From: Cunninghamella blakesleeana
Taxonomy: Eukaryota; Mucoromycota; Mucoromycetes; Mucorales; Cunninghamellaceae
NCBI GenBank assembly: GCA_017871115.1
Contig: JAFCIZ010000002.1
Coordinates: 951,501 to 1,015,500 of the forward strand
Length of the DNA: 64,000 nt
Reading direction: 5' to 3'
Each line of letters begins with the position of its first letter. Positions within the stretch are counted from its first letter, which is position 1. The position numbers and the translations under genes were made by a program. The notes beneath the pieces are model-generated. The model had not been told where the DNA came from and ran no database searches. It saw only the letters and a program-made list of their open reading frames with translations. Below, in pieces: positions 36,580 to 46,493 of this stretch.

Positions 36580-36822
36580 TACTTATAAAACAAGGGCTGG
36601 TGATCACTGTAATTATCTTATTTATAATTAATATAAATACAAACTCTCTTACTTTATTTTAACAAAAATAACTCTTACCAAAAACACACACAATAATACT
36701 CATTCCTCATTTCAAAAAATAAATCTTAACCAAAAACCCACATAACACTACTTAAAAAACAATATACTGATGCTCACTGACGACTAAACTAAACTAAAAT
36801 ATAAAACTATCTACTTTTTTAG
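36580..36822 (-). repeat. degraded inverted fragments of the LTR-like repeat
   Basis: On the minus strand, 36755-36820 reads GTAGATAGTTTTATATTTTA and on through TCAGTGAGCATCAGTAT, closely matching 37627-37690 in the direct repeat on the other side. A second, more diverged piece at about 36588-36617 (minus-strand GATCACCAGCCCTTGTTTTA) matches the same core. Both point away from the tRNA palindrome. Confidence 0.6.
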
Positions 36823-37146
36823 ACAGCCAAATAAATGCACAGCACCACACACACAGCTTAGGCGCACCAACTGGTTAAATGATTAGCCGTAAAAGAGAAG
36901 CAAAAAAGATATTTCCCACACGGGGAATCGAACCCCGGCCACGGCGGTGAAAGCGCCGGATCCTAGCCACTAGACCATATGGGAGGTCACATGATATAAA
37001 AATTGCTTGATTTTACTTAAAGTTGAGAGTAAATAATACCATAATTATTTTTAAATTTATGAAATAAAAACCAAACGATATTAAATTAACTTTATAAATA
37101 CAATGCTATCTATTCATATTATTTACTATTTTGTTCTTTTTTATTT
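36823..37146. repeat. 324-bp inverted repeat, left arm (contains tRNA-Glu)
   Basis: Reverse complement of 37203-37526. Positions pair with a constant coordinate sum of 74349 along the whole arm, so no indels are present and I found no mismatch. The arms are separated by a 56-base spacer (37147-37202). Confidence 0.93.
36913..36984 (-). tRNA. tRNA-Glu (anticodon UUC)
   Basis: 72 bases including the discriminator, without intron. Acceptor stem TCCCATA pairs with TGTGGGA. The D-arm contains GGTCTAGTGGCTAGGAT. The anticodon stem CGGCG/CGCCG frames loop CTTTCAC with anticodon TTC. The T-arm is GGGGTTCGATTCCCC. Both internal Pol III promoter boxes (A: TGGTCTAGTGGC; B: GGTTCGATTCC) are intact, and a T6 terminator follows on the transcribed strand. 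Identical in sequence to the copy at 37365-37436. Confidence 0.96.
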
Positions 37147-37202
37147 ATTTTACAAGAGCACGTAATAATTCATATTATAAAATACTTTTAATTGGTTAAA
37201 AA

Positions 37203-37526
37203 AAATAAAAAAGAACAAAATAGTAAATAATATGAATAGATAGCATTGTATTTATAAAGTTAATTTAATATCGTTTGGTTTTTATTTCATAAATTTAAAA
37301 ATAATTATGGTATTATTTACTCTCAACTTTAAGTAAAATCAAGCAATTTTTATATCATGTGACCTCCCATATGGTCTAGTGGCTAGGATCCGGCGCTTTC
37401 ACCGCCGTGGCCGGGGTTCGATTCCCCGTGTGGGAAATATCTTTTTTGCTTCTCTTTTACGGCTAATCATTTAACCAGTTGGTGCGCCTAAGCTGTGTGT
37501 GTGGTGCTGTGCATTTATTTGGCTGT
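37203..37526. repeat. 324-bp inverted repeat, right arm (contains tRNA-Glu)
   Basis: Mirror of the left arm. It runs from the central spacer outward through the tRNA gene and about 90 bases of 3' flank (to GCATTTATTTGGCTGT), where identity to the left arm stops sharply. Confidence 0.93.
37365..37436 (+). tRNA. tRNA-Glu (anticodon UUC)
   Basis: Same 72-base gene as the minus-strand copy, transcribed divergently from it. All stems pair, anticodon TTC at the loop centre, intact A and B boxes, and a TTTTTT terminator at 37442-37447. The two 5' ends face each other about 380 bases apart across the palindrome centre. Confidence 0.97.
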
Positions 37527-37562
37527 TGTTGTGTCAGTACGATTAACGGAAGTTAAAACTAA

Positions 37563-37988
37563 TGTTGTGTAAATTTTTGGTTGTTTGAAAAGTAGAATTT
37601 CCTTTTATAGTTTTGGAAAGTAGATAGTTTTGTAGTTTAGTTTAGTCGTCAGTGAGCACCAGTATCTTGTTTTATAAGTAGATACAACTTAGTTTAGATT
37701 GATAGTTTAAAATAAAAATAAAATAATAAAATAAAATAAAATAAATTATATAATTGGATAAAGATCAACAATTATATAGACAAAATAATAAAATTAAAAT
37801 AAAATAAATATAATATCGGATAAAGATCAACGATTATTATAATAATATAATATAAAATAATATTGGATAGTAATCAACAATATTAATATAAAGTAAATAT
37901 AATCTTTAGCTAAAAAGATGAGTTAAGAGAATTTAATATATATAAATCTTTATTTCAAATTAACTGATTTTTTCAAATAAAATAAAAT
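37563..37988. repeat. LTR-like direct repeat, copy A
   Basis: Begins TGTTGTGTAAATTTTTGGTT, 127 bases downstream of the right tRNA-Glu. Repeated as copy B at 38320 with high identity over about 430 bases. Contains A-rich ATAAA runs and repeated TTGGATAAAGATCAAC-type motifs. It starts with TG as LTRs do, but I see no clear CA end, so the LTR label is provisional. Confidence 0.7.
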
Positions 37989-38319
37989 TTCGCTCCTTTA
38001 TATATAAAAATGATCTGAATTCAAACCCAGATTGGTAGGTAAGTTATAAAGACCATTATAACAAGGAGGAGTATAAATTGATAAAGTTATAAAAGATAAA
38101 ATAAATAAATATATATAAAATTATGAAATACTATTGGATAAAATATAAAGTTAATATATATATATATGCATATATTTATATATGCAAAAACACTTGTTTA
38201 AAAATATATTTAAAAATTATTTTTAGGATTATTTAGGTATGATAAGTTCAACCATACCATAACACTAACTTACGATCGCCATTTAAATTTGATTAACAAT
38301 TATGACAAAATATTACTAC
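37989..38319. other. 330-bp segment between the direct repeats
   Basis: Unique in the window and without a coding frame. The first part holds CAAACCCAGATTGGTAGGTA near 38021, loosely primer-binding-site-like; no polypurine tract precedes copy B. If the flanking repeats are LTRs this would be the internal part of a short non-autonomous element. Confidence 0.35.
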
Positions 38320-38752
38320 TGTTGTGTAAATTTTTGGTTGTTTGAAAAATAGAATTTCCTTTTATAGTTTTGGAAAGTAGATAGTTTTATAGTTTAGTTT
38401 AGTTGTCAGTGAGCACCAGTATCTTGTTTTATAAGTAGATACAACTTAGTTTAGATTAATAGTTTAAAATAAAAATAAAATAATAAAATAAAATAAAATA
38501 AATTATATAATTGGATAAAGATCAACAATTATATAGACGAAGTAATAAAATTAAAATAAAATAAAATATAATATCGGATAAAGATCAACGATTATTATAA
38601 TAAAATAATAATAAAGTAATATTGGATAGTAATCAACAATATTAATATAAAATAAGAATAATCTTTAGCTAAAAAAATGAGTTAAGAGAATTTAATATAT
38701 AGAAATCTTTCTTTTATTCAAAATTAACTGATTTTCAAAAATAAAATAAAAT
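38320..38752. repeat. LTR-like direct repeat, copy B
   Basis: Matches copy A from TGTTGTGTAAATTTTTGGTT through TTAACTGATTTT and the ATAAAATAAAAT end, with scattered substitutions (for example GTCGTCAG to GTTGTCAG) and small indels in A-rich runs. Offset from copy A is 757 bases. Confidence 0.7.
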
Positions 38753-39061
38753 GGTTGAGTATTTATATAAAAAAATAAAACTAAAATAAAAAAATCATTA
38801 ATGATTATTTATAAGGTACTCAAGATATACCAAATTCATAACAAAATTGATTCTTAAAACAATTGTTAAAAAGCTTAATAATAGTATAAATATTTTTTAT
38901 ATGAAAATACGTGTCTCAGTAAACACGTCTACATGCAAAAAAAAATAACTACGGACATCGGAGTTAAAAGCATAGTCTCAGGGCAACTAAATAATTTAAA
39001 TTTCTTGGCAACTTTTTTCTCTCTTTCTTTATCTTTTCTTTTTATAAACACTATAAAAGCA
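38753..39061. other. upstream region of PPPY protein gene
   Basis: No separate gene. A reading frame open from 38933 runs into the gene at 39062 and would add a hydrophobic N-terminus (FLATFFSLSLSFLFINTIKA), so an earlier start cannot be excluded. Confidence 0.4.
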
Positions 39062-39604
39062 ATGTCAAAGGATAAACCTCCACCATATGAATATGAAAGT
39101 AATAGTAGCAGTACTAATAGTGTAATTAATAGTAAAAGCTCGATAAAGTTGTTTCCACTTTACAATGTGACTATAGGAAAAACAACAGAAAAAGAACTTG
39201 AAAATATGGAGTATGAAAAAAAATATCAAGATGAATCTGTTTATTATACTGTGAATTGTGTTAATTTTTGGGTCAAAGGCAACATTGCACATCATATGTA
39301 TTTAACTAGATCAAATAGTATGCCGGAAAAATGGTTTTCTTATGGTTTTTCATGGTCGTCTTCTTATAACCAATGGTTAGAATTATTACAAAACAGAGGA
39401 TTTAATATAACAGGAATAGATTTTCCAAAAACTGTACTATATAATGGCCATGATTCATTGAATGCTCGTATCAAATGTGACATTGTTATCGATGAATATA
39501 AGTATTTATTAGATTTCAATTTTAATTATGGTGAAGGATCAAAGGCTGATCATAAGAAAACTTTATATAGTTTATCTTTAAATTACGAAGAAATTAGAAA
39601 TTGA
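39062..39604 (+). CDS. unrecognised 180-residue protein with N-terminal PPPY motif
   Basis: Single exon. From the ATG at 39062 it reads MSKDKPPPYEYESNSSS, giving a PPPY motif of the kind bound by WW domains (Rsp5/NEDD4 ligases), then a Ser/Asn linker. A folded part from about residue 40 holds KLFPLYNVTIGKTTEKELEN, then NFWVKGNIAHHMYLTRS, MPEKWFSYGFSWSSSYNQWL, LLQNRGFNITG, VLYNGHDSLNARIKCD and a closing YSLSLNYEEI. Aromatic-rich, with no cysteine pattern or catalytic signature. I do not recognise the family. The frame also opens 43 codons earlier at 38933 with a hydrophobic stretch that could act as a signal sequence, but that start would put PPPY inside the secretory pathway, so 39062 is preferred. 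It sits just past the LTR-like repeats. Confidence 0.6.
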   Translation: MSKDKPPPYEYESNSSSTNSVINSKSSIKLFPLYNVTIGKTTEKELENMEYEKKYQDESVYYTVNCVNFWVKGNIAHHMYLTRSNSMPEKWFSYGFSWSSSYNQWLELLQNRGFNITGIDFPKTVLYNGHDSLNARIKCDIVIDEYKYLLDFNFNYGEGSKADHKKTLYSLSLNYEEIRN

Positions 39605-40765
39605 ATTTTTTTATTTTTTTGATCTGCTGAGATTGTAAAATAAATTTTGGTGAATTTAAAAGAAAGAAAAAAAGAATATGCACCTTTCTTCTTTTTCTTT
39701 CTCCCATTTTTATTTATGTCTATAATATATTATTTATTAAATACCAATTTCTAATTGTTTATAATTAAATTAGAAGTTGAATACTGAATTTATTTATTGA
39801 ATGGTTTTAGACAGCTTTTTTTTATGGCTTTAATGATTATTGGTCACGTTACAAAAGCTTTTATTTATATACGTATGTTTTTTTTTATTGTGTATATTTA
39901 TTCTATATGGTATTGCTTATTAACCGATTGTTATTAATATTTTATGTTTAACAATACACTATGTATTTTGCTTTTGTTTTATTAACAGTGTTCATAAATT
40001 TATTAGCCTTTTACCTCTGCACTGCTTTTAGAGAAGCATTATCGTTAAAGCTATATTGGCATGATTTAATATATGGTTTATGATGTTGCAACTATATTAA
40101 AACCTCCAAAATGTGAAATAAAAAAAAAAAAAAAAAGAACTATTAGACGCAGTAAATTATCGGGAGATAGTAAAATACCTACTTGTCATGTAGATTAAAT
40201 TATAATATTAGGAAGCTTTAACTCTTTTTTCATGATATCAGATCAATGTTAGTTTAAAATAGTACAAGATAATATTAATTATAATATGTTCTTATTATTT
40301 TAAAGAAAGCATGGGTTGTTGTGAAATGGTGACAACTCTTTATTATTTATATTTGTACCACAACCTGGAGTTTGTATTTTTATGTATTCTTTAATAAAAT
40401 TCATTATAGAATATATTTATTATTATTTTTTCTTTTGTATATTATCTTTTATTCTATTTGTACTCTGTTTTATCTAATTATTATTAACATCATACTATTT
40501 GTATTTTAATAAATTTTTAAAAAAAATTATATAAAATATATGAGCATTTTCTAATAGATTAAACTTTCATTCTTGAGAATTTAAAAAAAATTGCAGGAAC
40601 CGGAATTTTAAAACCAAGCTTCTTAAAACATATATATGGGCTGTTTTTTTTTTTTGTTTTAAACATTTTATTTTTTTTATAGTTTACTTTTTCCTTTTTT
40701 CCTTTTTTCCTTTCTTTCTTTCTTATTTCTCTAAAGTAATTTATTTATTCCTATTATTTTTGTAA
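39605..40765. other. gene-free AT-rich stretch
   Basis: About 1.2 kb with no supported exon. A CCGGAATTTTAAAA element at 40600 and a C/T-rich tract (40686-40735) lie ahead of the CBS gene and probably belong to its promoter. Confidence 0.5.
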
Positions 40766-41922
40766 ATGGATATTACACAATTAAAACCTATTGATCTTAG
40801 TTTGGCCCAAGACAAACCTCCTTTAGTTGCTGTGAGTCCTACCATTAGTATTGAAAGTGCCTTAACTCTTTTGCATAAGCATAAATTCACTTCTTTACCT
40901 ATCTTTTCTCATGATAGCGCCAAGGTAGTAAGCATAGTAAATCTTTTTGATATTCTTTTGTATTTAGCTGAAAACCAAGCAACTGTACACAAAGAAGAAT
41001 TTCCTTTGGATCATCCTATTGAAAACGTGTTGGGTTTAGACTCTGACCGAGAAAGTTATCGTATGAATAAAACTGATAGAAACGACAAGCTGCTTGATGT
41101 AAGCATGTTGTATATATATATATATATATATTTAAAAAAAGAAAAGAGAGTGATGGCAAAAGTAAATAAATAAATAAATAATAATAATAACAATAATGAT
41201 TTTATTTTTTTCTATTTTTTTCTTAAAAACAACAAAATAGACTTTAAGAATATTTGCTTCGGGAGGGCATCGATCATTAGTTGTAGATGAAACGGATGAA
41301 TCAAAACACCCTTGGATCTTATCGCAAACGGATATCATTAGACATATTGTTAACCATCCAGATTGTATCCGTGATTTAGTAAACATCAATGCAACTCTTC
41401 AAGAATTAGGTTTATTAAATAAATCAAGAAATGATTTGGTTGTTGCCGATCAAAAAGAAACAACGTTGAATGTATATAGATTAATGGCTAGAGAAAAATT
41501 AAGTAGTGTGCCTATTTTAAACGATCAAGATAAATTCTTAGGCGTTTTAAGTTTAGAAAATCTTCCAGGTGCAAGTCTTGAAACAATAGAACTATTAGAT
41601 TTACCTATTTCTGAATATTTAAAGGTAATAAATAATGAAAAAGTGTGTGAAAAAGTTAAAAACATAACCAGGAATATACAAAACAAAAAAGGTAAAAATT
41701 ATATTTTGATTTTTTTTGATTTATTTATTTAAATAGACATCAACGAATCATAATTCAATTACTAATGATAAAAATGCAACATTAAAAGATATTCTCGATT
41801 CTATGGTAAAAAATGATACTCATCGTGTTTGGATATTAGATGATGGCAATATTGTTGGTGTAGTAACAATGTCTGATATAATAGGTTTATTATGTTCAAA
41901 ACATAGCTCATCTATCTTTTAA
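40766..41922 (+). CDS. CBS-domain protein (AMPK-gamma/SDS23-type four-CBS layout)
   Basis: Three exons: 40766-41098, 41241-41624 and 41737-41922, giving 300 residues. Four CBS repeats are visible. CBS1 reads PLVAVSPTISIESALTLLHK then FTSLPIFSHD. CBS2 reads LRIFASGGHRSLVVDETDES. CBS3 reads TLNVYRLMAREKLSSVPILN. CBS4 reads LKDILDSMVKNDTHRVWILD and GNIVGVVTMSDIIGLL. Pairs of CBS modules bind adenine nucleotides and sense energy state, as in AMPK gamma (SNF4) and SDS23. Sequence is too divergent to decide between these by eye. No kinase or channel domain is fused, so it acts as a separate regulatory subunit or sensor (inference). Confidence 0.82.
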
Positions 41923-41983
41923 ATTTTTTACGTTGCGAAAGTTATTTAATAATTTTATTTCTATTATTATTATTATAAATTAA

Positions 41984-42022
<39 letters not shown>

Positions 42023-42257
42023 TAATAAGTCATATAGTAAATAAATGTATTTGAGTTTGTATAGTTTTTTTTTTTTTTATCTTAATAACATATATAAAAA
42101 TATAAAATTCTAAATTTGGCATGTAAACTTTAATTCTTTTTTTTTATATCGTGACTGAAAAAAACATTTAAATTTTAATTTTTTAGATTTTTTTTTTAAA
42201 CCCTCTTTCCCTTTTTTATTTCAAACTTGTCAAATATAATAATAAAATAAATTAACA
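41923..42257. other. intergenic spacer
   Basis: TA microsatellite (41981-42022), then T-rich sequence and the ATP12 promoter. No gene is seen. Confidence 0.5.
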
Positions 42258-42410
42258 ATGAATCTTTTACGTTCTATTACTTATTCTGCTACACCTATTT
42301 TAAAAAAACGAGCATTTACAACTACTTCTTGTTTACGAAATGAAGCTGCTACTGAACGTAAGGAATCCTAACCTATTTAATTTGACAAAATAGCAATTGT
42401 TAAAGAAAGC

Positions 42411-42442
<32 letters not shown>

Positions 42443-43601
42443 TACATACATACATACATGCATGCATGTGTTTTTATTTATTTCTATTTCTCTTTCTTCA
42501 TTTCCTTTGGATCTATATTAGGTGCTGAACGTACAATGCAAAGATTCTGGAAACAAGCTGGTGTAAAAGAAGAAAAAGGTACAAATAAATCATGATAGAG
42601 AAAACAAAGAAGATAGATGTATATAGCGTAAGAACTAAAATCCTTTTTTCTCTTTCTTTTCTTTTTAAATAGATGGTGTTACTGTTGTGCTTGATCATAG
42701 AAACCTAAGAACACCTAGTAAAAATGTTATCAAGTTATCAACTGCTCAAAAACATATGGCTTTATTAACAGCTGCTGAATGGGACGCACAAACTAAAGTA
42801 TTAAAAGCACATACTTTACCTTTGGTAATAGATAAATAGATAAATAAATAAATGAAGAAAAAGTAAATAAGAGTATATTAATAAAATAGGAGGATGATGA
42901 TGATAAAAAAAGGAAAATAGATAGTCTAATAATTCTCACTTTTTTTTTTATAAATATAGACATCTATTCTTTCTAGAGCTATTGATGGTTTAGATGTAAA
43001 AACTGGAGGAGAAGAAGTAGAAAAGGATGTTCGACCCGCCGTGATTGATAAGTTATTAACTTATTTCGATACAGATGCTACCTGTTATTATGAAGATCAT
43101 CCTGAAATTTTAGTGCAACTACAAGATAAATATTGGAAACCTATTCTTGAATGGGCTACTACACATTATGATGTTCAAATCAATACCACTCATGATATTT
43201 TTGCTGTACAGCAACCTCAAGCAACCAAAGATAAATTTCGTGCTATCGTTGAAGAAATGGATCCCTTTGAATTAGCCGCTTTTGAACGTGCTGTATTGAC
43301 ATCAAAAAGTTTTTTGATTGGTCTTGCTTTAGTGAAACATGCTATTAGTGTAGAACATGCTGCTCAAGCTGCTCAAGTGGAAATCAATTCTCAAATGGAA
43401 AGATGGGGAGAAGTAGAAGATAGTAATGTTATATACATGTTTTTTTTTTTACTACTACTACTACTAATAATAATAATGATAATGTTAATTTTTTTTTTTT
43501 TCTCTTTGCTCTTTTCATTAGGTCATGATGTAGATCGAGAATATATGCGTAAAACATTGGGGTCAGTAGCAATGGCAGTGATGCATAAAAAGAACTATTA
43601 A
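42258..43601 (+). CDS. ATP12: mitochondrial F1-ATPase assembly chaperone ATP12
   Basis: Five exons: 42258-42357, 42522-42578, 42673-42824, 42960-43422 and 43522-43601, summing to 283 residues. The N-terminus MNLLRSITYSATPILKKRAF is a basic, Ser/Thr-rich mitochondrial presequence. The ATP12 core follows: MQRFWKQAGV, VVLDHRNLRTPSKNVIKLST, LLTAAEWDAQTKVLKAHTLP, LTSILSRAIDGL, then TDATCYYEDHPEILVQLQDK and the long C-terminal helix ERAVLTSKSFLIGLALV. The tail ends HDVDREYMRKTLGSVAMAVM. ATP12 binds free F1 alpha subunit in the matrix and prevents its aggregation before assembly. Length and motif order are those of a complete, functional gene. Confidence 0.94.
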
Positions 43602-43944
43602 TCATTATTATTAAATCAATTATTCACCAAACAAAACATTCACATACAAGCACACACATATAAAACTATAAATATATATATACATACATACATTTACACC
43701 ACTATCTGTAGATTTATATAATTATTAACTTGAATAATAAAATATTAATAATAATACTAATACAAATAAATATTATATCACCCCCTTGTTGTTTATACAT
43801 TCTTCTCCTTTTTATCCCTCTTTTTCAAATATATATATAAATGTTAAAGTTTAGGCAAAAAAAAATAGTTATGCATATTAAATCAGTACAGGGTTTATTT
43901 TTTATTCCTTCCTTCTTTTCATTCTTCTTCTTTTTAATGTATTA
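43602..43944. other. intergenic spacer
   Basis: 3' flank of ATP12 with TA repeats, then a T/C-rich promoter tract (43905-43935) before the transporter. No gene is seen. Confidence 0.5.
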
Positions 43945-44316
43945 ATGGCGATGAACAATAACTTAGATACATCCACTTCGAAAATTCTTATTGAAGTGGA
44001 ATATATTGAAAAACACGTTGAAGAAAATCAGAATAATAATACAGTAAAAGTAAAGAAAAATATATTTGGGAATCCTTATTTATTCTTGGTATCTTTTATT
44101 GCTTCTTTTGGTGGTATCTTATTTGGATGTAATCATGATATTACATAAAAACTAATCACATATATATATTTATATTTATTTTATACTAATTGATGCAAAA
44201 TGATTTTTTAACTCAATATATTTAATATAGATGATCAAGGTATACATAATATATTATATATAAAAAAATAAAATAAAAATTACTCGTATAAGATATTCAT
44301 AACATTTGCCTTTCTT

Positions 44317-44349
<33 letters not shown>

Positions 44350-46493
44350 GGTGTTATTGCTGGTGTTCAAGAAATAGAGGTAAAAAAAGAAACAACAGCA
44401 ACCTAAGGGGGTAGAATTATTTATTAAATCTTTTATTTATTTTACATAAAAGAGCTTCAAAGAACGCTTTTCATTGACACCTATAGAGAACGGTTTTGTT
44501 GTTTCAATTTTGGAATTAGGCGCTTGGGCTGGAAGTATGATCGTTTCCTTTTTCTCTCCTCTTCCTTTCACTTTTATATAATTTTTTAACATTAAATATT
44601 ACCATGTATATTTGTTTATTTATTAGCCTATATATTTGGGTTTTTAGCCGATAAAATATCTAGAAAATATTCAATAGGGTTTGCTGCTTTAGTTTTTCTA
44701 ATTGGAAGTGCCATTGTAAATATATATATATATATACATATATAGGCAATATATAGAGCATATATAGAGCATATATAGAGCATATATACAAACGATTTTA
44801 TTAATAATAACAATATTTCATTTTTATTATTTTATTTATTATAAACTTTTTATATGTATATTTTAATATTAGCAAGGAGCCGCACAGGTAGTATCACATT
44901 TATTAATTGGTCGATTTATTGGTGGTCTTGGCGTTGGAGGTGTTAGCGCAGTAATTCCTACGTAAGTTATTATCAAAAAGAATATTTATTCGTTATTATT
45001 ATTATTATTATTACTATTTTTTAATAATACATAAACATACATATGCACATATTCACTTTGTAACTTTATATCCTCTTTTTTTTTTTTTTTATTATTATTA
45101 TGCTTGACATAAAAGATATTTGTCTGAACTTGCTCCGCCTGAAATAAGAGGAAGCATAATGGCGATTAATTTTTTTTTTGTTAATTTTGGTGTGGCTATC
45201 TCTTTTTGGATTGATTTTGGAGCTTCTTATATAGAAAGTGAAGCAGCTTGGCGATTACCTTTATATCTTCAGTTAGTATTTGGCGCAATTATATTATGTG
45301 GGATTTTTTTTTTACCTTTTAGTCCAAGGTGGTTAATGACGAAAGAAAGAGAAAAGGAAGCATTATTAGTTTTATCACGTTTACGACATACGACGGTACA
45401 TGACCCAGCAATGATTTCTGAATGGAAAGATATTAAAGCAGCTGTGTTATTTGATAAACAATTGGATCAAAATTACCTTAACAACAACAATAGTAATAGT
45501 AATAGTAACAATCGTGATCAAGGAGGTTGTTTAGGGTCTATGAAAAAAGTTTGGATCAGTTATACTTATTTGTTTCGTCATGGTATGTGGAAATGTTTAC
45601 TTATTGGAGTGATTTTATTCTTTTTTCAACAATTCACTGGGATCAATGCCATTATTTATTATGCACCACATATTATTAATTCTTTGGGATTAAAAGGAAT
45701 TCAATCGAAATTATTAGCTACTGGTGTGATCGGGGTATTAGCAGTGATTATGGGAATCTTGAGTGTTTTATGGATTGATAAAATCAAACGGCGGTCAGCT
45801 TTAATGATTGGGGCTGCAGGGATGGGTGCATCCATTATCACCATTGGTATTTTGTCTCATCTTTTCCAAACATCTTGGGATCAACATAGGATAGAAGGCT
45901 GGGTGGCCATTAGTATGTTGTATGTCTATTTATTCTTTTTTGGAATGTCTTGGGGGCCAGTTGCTTGGGTATTGGGTGGAGAGCTGTTTCCTCTACGAAT
46001 CCGGGCTAAAGGTGTGGGTATAACAGCATCAAGTCATTGGGTAATATATATAATAAAAAAATACCGCATAAATAAACAAATATGTATAGTTTTTTTTTTA
46101 AAAAATGATAGTAACTTTTTTTTAGTTAAATAATTTTATAATTGGATTAATCACACCTCCGCTATTAGCAACTAATGCAGCTGCTACATACTTTATGTTT
46201 GGTGGATTTTGTTTTGTGGCCATTTTTTTTGTAAAGTTTTTTGTTCCTGGTACGAAATAATTTTTTTTATTTTTTTTAAAAAAATAAAAGGATTAAAAAT
46301 ATATTGTTATTATAATGTTGATGATAATTAATACTTTTATTTTATTTAAAAAAACAAATAAATAGAAACAAGAGGTCGTTCTTTAGATTGTTTAGATGAT
46401 ATGGAAGCTTTAAAAATTATTAGAGAGCAAGTAAATGAAATGGAGCTACCAATAGATAAATGTATCGCTTCAACCGAAATTAAAATAAAATAA
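43945..46493 (+). CDS. MFS sugar (hexose) transporter
   Basis: Nine exons: 43945-44128, 44231-44239, 44351-44379, 44453-44534, 44627-44715, 44873-44961, 45116-46040, 46126-46249 and 46366-46493. They sum to 552 residues. Twelve-helix sugar porter signatures are present. Helix 1 ends GGILFGYDQGVIAGVQEIES, in which YDQ is encoded by the 9-nt exon 44231-44239. The first PESP/R-like block is FLPFSPRWLMTKERE. RFIGGLGVGGVSAVIPTYLS and ELAPPEIRG are the sugar-porter motifs, and FFQQFTGINAIIYYAPHI is helix 7. The C-terminal half has FFGMSWGPVAWVLGGELFPL. An Asn-rich insertion sits in the central loop. ETRGRSLDCLDDME closes the domain, as the PETKGLTLEEID motif does in yeast HXT proteins. The protein imports monosaccharides at the plasma membrane; specificity cannot be read here. 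Confidence 0.93.

Noticed and set aside
38933..39061. Upstream start for the PPPY protein with a hydrophobic N-terminus
   Set aside because: It would place the PPPY motif in the secretory pathway, and the added residues look like translated T-rich leader. Kept only as an alternative.
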